A stretch of 9,800 nt of DNA from Candidatus Methanophagales archaeon. GTDB lineage: Archaea; Halobacteriota; Syntropharchaeia; Alkanophagales; Methanospirareceae. Shown here piece after piece: positions 5,509-9,800 of this stretch (within the stretch, counting starts at the first letter, position 1; each line of letters starts with the position of its first letter). The position numbers and the translations under genes are program-made. The notes beneath the pieces are model-generated. The model made no database searches, was not told the origin of the DNA, and worked only from the letters and a program-made list of their open reading frames with translations. Where the stretch lies: NCBI GenBank assembly GCA_003601795.1, contig PIXU01000083.1:1-9800 (forward strand). The letters are read 5' to 3'.

Positions 5509-6117
5509 TTATTTTCTGTTTTCTTTGCTTTTCTTCCTTCCTTCTGCCAGCATCAATTCGCCTTCTCTGTTGAGTTCAACCCGCGTATTAACAAAACCCG
5601 ATTCGGAAAGCATTTGCTCTAACCCTGCCGGTGTGAAATACTTTTGCGCATGTGCATGCGTACTTGTTTTAGCCGTACCGCCTACCCAGTCAATAATCAG
5701 TATTCTCCCGCGGCGGGCGTTCAACACACGGTTTGATTCCTTTAACGCCTTCTCAGGGTCGGGTATTTCGTGTAATGCCTTTAGCGATACAACGACATCG
5801 AAGATATCGTTTCCGAAACCCATCTCCTCTGCTGATTGCATCTCAAACGCAACGTTCCCTGAACCTGAACACCGCGTTTTCGCTTTTTCTATCTTCTTCT
5901 GCTGCATGTCTATTCCGGTCACGTCACATCCCGCTTGTTCATTTAGATATATGCTCAATCTCCCGGTACCGCACCCGACGTCCAGCACGTTTAGTCTTCC
6001 TTTTCCCTGTTCTTTTTCGGACTCAATTCGTTCAAGCATTTTTCCCACCAGCTCTACTTCGTTATCTAATAAATCCATCGGTTTATACCTATTATAGCTT
6101 CCCTCTATTTGAGACAC
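5509..6117 (-). CDS. Class I SAM-dependent methyltransferase
   Basis: A 202-residue protein with a Rossmann-type methyltransferase core: motif I VLDVGCGTG (44-52) binds S-adenosylmethionine, GIDMQ with Asp70 fits the acidic residue at the end of strand 2, then QSAEEMGF (94-101), FDVVVSLKALHEIPDPEKAL (106-125, motif IV region) and RILIIDW (138-144). The C-terminal part (FTPAGLEQMLSESGF, 161-175) is typical of small-molecule methyltransferases of the UbiE/Methyltransf_11 type. The substrate is unknown. The longest frame starts with GTG at 6117, inside a repeat and without a ribosome site; an ATG at 6078 would remove 13 residues including YNRYKP. The last codons, ENRK and the stop, lie in a repeat copy. 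It sits between the mannosylglycerate genes and the MCR-activation genes on the same strand. Confidence 0.82.
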   Translation of the reverse strand: MSQIEGSYNRYKPMDLLDNEVELVGKMLERIESEKEQGKGRLNVLDVGCGTGRLSIYLNEQAGCDVTGIDMQQKKIEKAKTRCSGSGNVAFEMQSAEEMGFGNDIFDVVVSLKALHEIPDPEKALKESNRVLNARRGRILIIDWVGGTAKTSTHAHAQKYFTPAGLEQMLSESGFVNTRVELNREGELMLAEGRKKSKENRK

Positions 6118-6170
6118 CGATTTACACGGATTTACGCAGATTTATTTTAGTCTGTGTTTAATCTGTGTCT
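6112..6170. repeat. Short inverted 10-bp-unit repeat (hairpin)
   Basis: Left arm units ACACCGATTT, ACACGGATTT and ACGCAGATTT (6114-6143) face right arm TCTGTGTTTAATCTGTGT (6151-6168). ACGCAGA (6134-6140) pairs with TCTGTGT (6151-6157) across a 10-base loop, and the stem continues imperfectly outwards to AGACAC/GTGTCT. It fills the whole gap between the phosphatase stop and the GTG start of the methyltransferase, and would form a hairpin in the transcript there. Confidence 0.7.
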
Positions 6171-6178
6171 ATAATTTG

Positions 6179-6979
6179 TTATTTTAACAGTTTTTCCACT
6201 ACTTCCGCCCAGCCCTCCGGTCCTTCGCCCTTCGCTTTATACAGCCCGGGCAGCGAAATATCAAGCCATGCACCTTTTTTGTTCTTTACCACCGCCGGCT
6301 GATCCACCGCGTTCAACATCGAGATGTCATTCATACTGTCTCCAACACCGAAGGTCTTCACTTCTCCATATTCGCGCTTGAAGAGTTCTGTAAGCGCCCT
6401 CACCGCTTTGCCTTTGTCCGCATTCTCACCGTGAATGTTGTAGTATCTTCCTCCGTGAGTGGCAGCGAAACCCTTCTCCTTGATCTTGTCAAACAAAACC
6501 GCCGCCTCAGATTCGGGTTCATCAAAAATGAAACTCTCATTGTATTCTTTCTGTTTTGCACGCTTCGCCATCTCCACGCTTAAATTCGCATCGGCGGCGA
6601 CCTCCTCCGCGGTCATATCGCCAAAACCGGTGATTTTAAATCCCGTTTCCTCCTTGATTGCCCTTAATGCGTCTCTCAACTCACCATACTGCGCTCCGAA
6701 TTCAACAACACAGTAATCGCCCCTCCTTCTACATTCAAAACTGAATGAGAAGTAATTCTCAGGAACGAATATCGCTCCGCCATTCTCTACAATAAATGGG
6801 TCATCTATCCCCAGCTCTTTCCGGTAGTATTCGTTCTCAGCTAAGGTCTTCGCCGTGCAGAACACGACAGGAATCTTCCTCCTCTTCAACGCTTCCAGAG
6901 CAGGAAGAGCGGCATCATATGAATAGTCATAAAGGTCAAGCATGGTTCCGTCAAGGTCGGTAAATAGAACTTGTTTCAT
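6179..6979 (-). CDS. mpgP: Mannosyl-3-phosphoglycerate phosphatase
   Basis: A 266-residue cytoplasmic HAD-superfamily phosphatase. Motif I DLDGT gives nucleophile Asp8 and acid/base Asp10; motif II is Thr42 in CTAKT; motif III is Lys189 in ADKGKAV; motif IV GVGDSMND (211-218) supplies the magnesium-binding aspartates. The large C2-type cap lies between motifs II and III, with FIVENGGAIFVP at 62-73, as in mannosyl-3-phosphoglycerate phosphatases. It removes phosphate from mannosyl-3-phosphoglycerate to give mannosylglycerate, a compatible solute. It starts 20 bases after the synthase stop, with AGGAG at 6995-6991, so the two form an operon and the synthase gene fixes the function. Other sugar phosphatases share the fold, but length and context agree with this call. 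Confidence 0.92.
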   Translation of the reverse strand: MKQVLFTDLDGTMLDLYDYSYDAALPALEALKRRKIPVVFCTAKTLAENEYYRKELGIDDPFIVENGGAIFVPENYFSFSFECRRRGDYCVVEFGAQYGELRDALRAIKEETGFKITGFGDMTAEEVAADANLSVEMAKRAKQKEYNESFIFDEPESEAAVLFDKIKEKGFAATHGGRYYNIHGENADKGKAVRALTELFKREYGEVKTFGVGDSMNDISMLNAVDQPAVVKNKKGAWLDISLPGLYKAKGEGPEGWAEVVEKLLK

Positions 6980-6999
6980 ATTTATCCTATCTCCTATAC

Positions 7000-8181
7000 T
7001 TAGCGTCTCGTTTCTTTATACCGTACCAATGTTTCGGATTTCCCTTCCAGCATGTCCATAAATCTGTCTGCATCAATCCCACCAATAGGGGGCATTATCG
7101 TAACCTCCGGTGGTTTTTCCCATGTATCTAGAATATCTCCCAGCTCCTCAAGCGCCTTTGACCTTACGTAATCATTGCAGAGCTTACTGTTGTAAATCGT
7201 GCAAACTGATCCAAGCAGCATGTCCTTAATATGCTTCTCTCCCTTTTCCTCGTGTAGGTGCGGGTTTAGCGTCTCTATCTGAAAAATCTCAATTCCTGCG
7301 TTTGCTGCATCTGGATACGCCATTTTCTCCGCCTTCAGCCCAAATTCATCAAACAAATAAACGAATTGGTAGGGTTCAATGGAGTACCCGGGCGAATAAC
7401 GCATTATATCTGCAAGCTTTGTCGTCATCGCATGCTCACCCGCATTTCCCGTTACTACTACGCCCGTTTCAAATCCTGAGTTGGTTGAGAGCAGAAGGTT
7501 GAGATACTTGTTTGTCACCTCGCTTACCCTGCCCCACTTTTTGAAATAAAGTCGCTCTTCCACTACCTTCGGCTTGTATCGCCAGTGAAGTCGTACCATG
7601 CTGTAGGGCGATTCCGACATACAGAATCCCGCTGCATAATCCAGCACATACTCACGCACAGAACCCGGAATATAGTTGTCGGCATCTGCAAACCCGATAA
7701 AATCTTTGCCCACCGATTTCGCAAGCAGCATGCCTATAATCATTCCTTCTGCCTTACCATCCCTGACTAAATCATCCTTATCGAGAAGATAGTCGTATCC
7801 TGCTTCATAAAAAGCAAAGCCCACTTCAGGGTCTTTCTGGTGTACGAGGAGAACTTCTTGCTGTGTCAGCTCGTGGAGTTTTGTTATCATATCCTTTTCC
7901 ATTTTGTATAGGTCATGTTCACCCCTCTCGCTGTTTGACACGACAATTATAGTACAGTTAAAGGGGATAGCTCTTAAAACGCCATCCAGCAAATGTATTT
8001 TCTCGTCTTTTACGGGTATAACAACTGCGAAACGATTCAGGACATCTTTAAGTTCGTCAAATGGGATGTCCTTTGCCCTTGGATTTTTAAAGCCACCGGA
8101 ATCCAGCTTCAATATACGCTGCAGCTCGTGGATTTTTACCGAACCAAATACTTCCGTTTGCCTTGGCAATTCAATAAGCAT
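7000..8181 (-). CDS. mpgS: Mannosyl-3-phosphoglycerate synthase (GT55)
   Basis: A 393-residue GT-A-fold glycosyltransferase that transfers mannose from GDP-mannose to 3-phosphoglycerate. It matches the archaeal enzyme in length and along its length: FGSVKIHELQ near the N-terminus, AVVIPVKDEKIHLLDGVL (52-69), IIVVSNSERG (78-87), HQKDPEVGFAF (114-124), the metal- and nucleotide-binding DADNYIPG (166-173), MVRLHWRYKPKV (195-206), YFKKWGRVSEVTN (212-224), VTGNAGEHAM (243-252) and QIETLNPHLHEEKG (301-314), whose histidines are expected to bind metal. The ATG at 8181 lies 12 bases after GGAGG (8198-8194), with an ATG-TAA pair in between. The phosphatase follows after 20 bases. Mannosylglycerate is typical of thermophiles and salt-stressed cells, so salt or heat induction is plausible but not visible here. 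Confidence 0.95.
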   Translation of the reverse strand: MLIELPRQTEVFGSVKIHELQRILKLDSGGFKNPRAKDIPFDELKDVLNRFAVVIPVKDEKIHLLDGVLRAIPFNCTIIVVSNSERGEHDLYKMEKDMITKLHELTQQEVLLVHQKDPEVGFAFYEAGYDYLLDKDDLVRDGKAEGMIIGMLLAKSVGKDFIGFADADNYIPGSVREYVLDYAAGFCMSESPYSMVRLHWRYKPKVVEERLYFKKWGRVSEVTNKYLNLLLSTNSGFETGVVVTGNAGEHAMTTKLADIMRYSPGYSIEPYQFVYLFDEFGLKAEKMAYPDAANAGIEIFQIETLNPHLHEEKGEKHIKDMLLGSVCTIYNSKLCNDYVRSKALEELGDILDTWEKPPEVTIMPPIGGIDADRFMDMLEGKSETLVRYKETRR

Positions 8182-8200
8182 TTTTACATCCGTCCTCCTT
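8182..8200 (-). promoter_or_regulatory. Leader of mpgS: ribosome site and ATG-TAA minimal frame
   Basis: On the minus strand AAGGAGGA (8200-8193) is followed four bases later by ATG (8189-8187) and at once by TAA (8186-8184); the mpgS ATG begins at 8181. The ribosome site is therefore ideally spaced for a start-stop pair and somewhat far (12 bases) from the gene's own start. Confidence 0.4.
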
Positions 8201-8235
8201 ATTAATTATTCGATTTAATTGGATAATTTATTTTC

Positions 8236-8245
8236 TTTATATAAG
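8236..8245. promoter_or_regulatory. Palindromic TATA box between divergent genes
   Basis: TTTATATAAG contains the perfect palindrome TTATATAA (8237-8244). On the plus strand it lies 67-76 bases before the L21e ATG and would give a leader of about 40 bases carrying GGAGGT (8295-8300). On the minus strand it lies 55-63 bases before the mpgS ATG, with a predicted start near 8212. It may serve either gene or both. Confidence 0.5.
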
Positions 8246-8311
8246 AAGATGAACTTATACCTTATTAATTTTATTATACTTAATAAATCTGAGTGGAGGT
8301 AGAACAAACAA

Positions 8312-8620
8312 ATGGCACGTTCACACGGGGAGCGAAAAAGAACAAGGAAAAAGTTGAGTAAGCCAAAAAGAGCACGTGGGCTATCACCCATAAGCAAAGC
8401 AATCCAGCAGTTTGAACCCGGCGAAAGCGTACACATTCGCATTGACCCGAGCGTTCATAAGGGTATGCCGCATCAACGATTTCACGGTATGACCGGTAAG
8501 GTAATAGGAGAGCGAGGAAGGGCATTCATCGTGGAAATATCCGATGGAAAAAGGAAAAGGAAGAAAGTAAAGGAGTTATTTATTCGCGCTGAGCATCTGA
8601 GCCCACAAATCCAATTATAG
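8312..8620 (+). CDS. rpl21e: Large-subunit ribosomal protein L21e
   Basis: A 102-residue basic protein of the archaeal/eukaryotic L21e (eL21) family. The N-terminus MARSHGERKRTRKKLSK is the expected rRNA-binding arm. The SH3-like barrel follows: GESVHIRIDPSVHKGMPHQRFHG (37-59, with the conserved P-x-RFHG), GKVIGERGRAFIVEI (62-76), and the closing strand LFIRAEHLSPQ (89-99). Length is close to the family norm. The ATG at 8312 lies 11 bases after GGAGGT (8295-8300). In many archaea this gene is followed by the RNA polymerase subunit F gene (rpoF), a DUF655 gene and ksgA; here the next gene is a DUF1786 protein after 164 bp. L21e shows the host is archaeal rather than bacterial. Confidence 0.96.
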   Translation: MARSHGERKRTRKKLSKPKRARGLSPISKAIQQFEPGESVHIRIDPSVHKGMPHQRFHGMTGKVIGERGRAFIVEISDGKRKRKKVKELFIRAEHLSPQIQL

Positions 8621-8640
8621 TCATTCCGATAACAAATTGC

Positions 8641-8661
8641 AAAACCACGAGATTTCACAAG
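8641..8661. repeat. Inverted copy of the atwA-mcrC spacer repeat
   Basis: These 21 bases, beginning AAAACCACGAGA and ending TTTCACAAG, are the exact reverse complement of 1872-1892. The copy lies 20 bases after the L21e stop. It follows the 10-bp unit pattern seen elsewhere in the window. Confidence 0.75.
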
Positions 8662-8698
8662 AAACTTTTTCTTAGAAAGAAAAGCTTTACTAACAACT

Positions 8699-8717
8699 TT
8701 TTTACCTTCGGTAAAAA
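8699..8717 (+). terminator. AT-rich hairpin after L21e
   Basis: TTTTTACC (8699-8706) and GGTAAAAA (8710-8717) form a perfect 8-bp stem with a TTC loop. T tracts at 8665-8670 and 8698-8703 could end the L21e transcript. The surrounding sequence is repeat-like, sharing a 13-mer (8678-8690) with 5431-5443, so this may be part of a mobile repeat rather than a dedicated terminator. Confidence 0.4.
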
Positions 8718-8759
8718 CCTTGACTAAAAACATTCCCTTTGTTTTTCTTTTAGCATAGG

Positions 8760-8782
8760 TTTTCTTTTTTGCAAAAAGAAAA
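8760..8782 (+). promoter_or_regulatory. Hairpin abutting the DUF1786 start codon
   Basis: TTTTCTTTTT (8760-8769) and AAAAAGAAAA (8773-8782) form a perfect 10-bp stem with a TGC loop, ending two bases before the ATG at 8785. No Shine-Dalgarno sequence is visible. The stem would cover the ribosome-binding region if it is transcribed; if the transcript is leaderless it has no such effect. Confidence 0.4.
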
Positions 8783-8784
8783 AA

Positions 8785-9800
8785 ATGTTGAACATACTCG
8801 CCATAGATATTGGAGCTGGAACACAGGACATAATGGTGTATAACGAGGATGCAGGATTTGATAACGCTTACAAGCTTGTTCTACCTGCCCCCACGCGCTT
8901 CTTCGCTTCCGAAATAAGAAAATCCAATGAGGATTTGGTAATCTTTGGCGATACAATGGGCGGCGGACCGTTCACTCGTGCCGTGCTCGAACATCTCAAG
9001 AAACACAGGGTTTATATGACAGAAAGAGCCGCAAGGACTCTTAGAGACGATTTAGAAATCGTTAGAAGCCATGGCATCGAGATTATATCCGAGGGTGAAG
9101 TCGAGAACATGAGTGAAATAGCGAGACCCATAAGGATTGCTGACTTCAATCTCGGGCTTCTGCATCTTTTTTCCTTGTTTGATATGGATACATCGTTTGA
9201 TGTTATTGCAATAGCGGTTCAGGACCATGGCGTAGCACCACCCGGCGTTACCGATAGGGAGAACAGGTTTCAGTTAATCGAGGAGCACGTGGGAAAAGAG
9301 ATAGAATCGTTTGCATATCTCGATAGTGTGCCGGAAAATCTTAGCCGGATGAACTCGATTTTTGAATCGGTGAAACGGTGGCACAAGGGGCATATTCTTT
9401 TGATGGACACCGGACCTGCGGCGGTATTGGGCTCGCTTGAAGATGAACGGGTAAAAGGGAAGAAGAAACGAACGTGCATAAATGTTGGCAATGCGCATAC
9501 TATTGCGATGTCGCTGAACGAGACGCGAATAATAGGTGTTTTTGAACACCACACAAGATATCTTGACAAGCAAAAACTGGGTTATTATATGGATAAACTT
9601 TCGCAGGGAACGATAACATTTAAAGAGGTTTTTGATGACGGCGGGCACGGAGCATCCGTAACAGGGGAAAACAAACCCGATATAATTTCGGTGACGGGAC
9701 CAAAACGAGGGAAAATGAAAGGGCTCGGGATTTTCTCCGCTCCCGGAGGCGATATGATGATGACGGGACCGGTTGGATTGATAAGAGCGGTGCTAAGTCG
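8785..9800 (+). CDS. DUF1786-family protein, ASKHA-like (N-terminal 338 residues)
   Basis: The frame is open from the ATG at 8785 to the window end, 338 codons without a stop; the family is usually about 330-350 residues, so little should be missing. The N-terminus LAIDIGAGTQDI (5-16) resembles the first phosphate-binding loop of the actin/Hsp70/sugar-kinase fold. LLMDTGPAAVLGSL (205-218), CINVGNAHTIAM (231-242), FEHHTRYLD (253-261), DDGGHGA (284-290) and FSAPGGDMMMTGPVGL (317-332) are further conserved-looking blocks. Databases often label the family putative pyruvate formate-lyase activating protein, but no radical-SAM CxxxCxxC motif is visible, so that name is doubtful. Nucleotide binding is inferred from the glycine-rich loops. 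No clear TATA box lies close upstream; readthrough from L21e is possible. Confidence 0.85.
   Translation, partial: MLNILAIDIGAGTQDIMVYNEDAGFDNAYKLVLPAPTRFFASEIRKSNEDLVIFGDTMGGGPFTRAVLEHLKKHRVYMTERAARTLRDDLEIVRSHGIEIISEGEVENMSEIARPIRIADFNLGLLHLFSLFDMDTSFDVIAIAVQDHGVAPPGVTDRENRFQLIEEHVGKEIESFAYLDSVPENLSRMNSIFESVKRWHKGHILLMDTGPAAVLGSLEDERVKGKKKRTCINVGNAHTIAMSLNETRIIGVFEHHTRYLDKQKLGYYMDKLSQGTITFKEVFDDGGHGASVTGENKPDIISVTGPKRGKMKGLGIFSAPGGDMMMTGPVGLIRAVLS

Noticed and set aside
5498..6097. A 199-codon plus-strand frame opposite the methyltransferase
   Set aside because: It is a shadow of the methyltransferase gene, rich in Ser, Pro and Phe, with no domain.
8215..8525. Minus-strand frames overlapping L21e
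   Set aside because: They are antisense to a highly conserved ribosomal protein and extend through the promoter region.

Overview
The window comes from an archaeon that carries methyl-coenzyme M reductase (MCR). The evidence is a eukaryote/archaea-type ribosomal protein L21e, TATA-box promoters, one gene matching McrC, and two genes with the architecture of MCR activation component A2 (AtwA): two ABC domains plus an inserted four-cysteine zinc motif. A methanogen, an anaerobic methane oxidiser (ANME-1-like) or an alkane oxidiser would all fit. The dense repeats at gene ends make an uncultivated ANME-like lineage my first guess, but this is inference; the mcrBDGA structural genes are not in the window.

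Layout. Bases 1-66 look like the last 21 codons of a plus-strand gene, followed by a hairpin/oligo-T terminator (70-106) and a repeat block (111-204). A TATA box precedes a two-gene plus-strand unit: a small zinc-binding protein (292-543) and an unrecognised 102-residue protein (549-857). A 326-bp spacer (858-1183) holds hairpins and an inverted-repeat-bounded element. Six minus-strand genes follow, in transcription order: mannosyl-3-phosphoglycerate synthase (8181-7000), its phosphatase (6979-6179), a class I SAM methyltransferase (6117-5509), AtwA copy 2 (5184-3583), AtwA copy 1 (3514-1910) and McrC (1783-1184). Divergent from the synthase, on the plus strand, lie ribosomal protein L21e (8312-8620) and the N-terminal 338 residues of a DUF1786-family protein (8785 to the window end).

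How the genes work together. McrC and AtwA belong to the ATP-dependent machinery that reduces the nickel of cofactor F430 in MCR to the active Ni(I) state, so 1184-5184 reads as an MCR-activation locus with a duplicated ATPase. The synthase/phosphatase pair is the two-step pathway from GDP-mannose and 3-phosphoglycerate to the compatible solute mannosylglycerate. The methyltransferase between the two sets has no assigned substrate.

Structure outside genes. Most longer intergenic stretches downstream of stop codons contain one repeat family, built from 10-bp units of the type ACACGGATTT and 9-bp units of the type CTCTGCGTT, often as inverted pairs. The short gaps inside gene pairs lack it. Both atwA genes share an identical 14-bp sequence upstream of their starts. 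These repeats and the shared atwA sequence are the main non-coding signals worth following.
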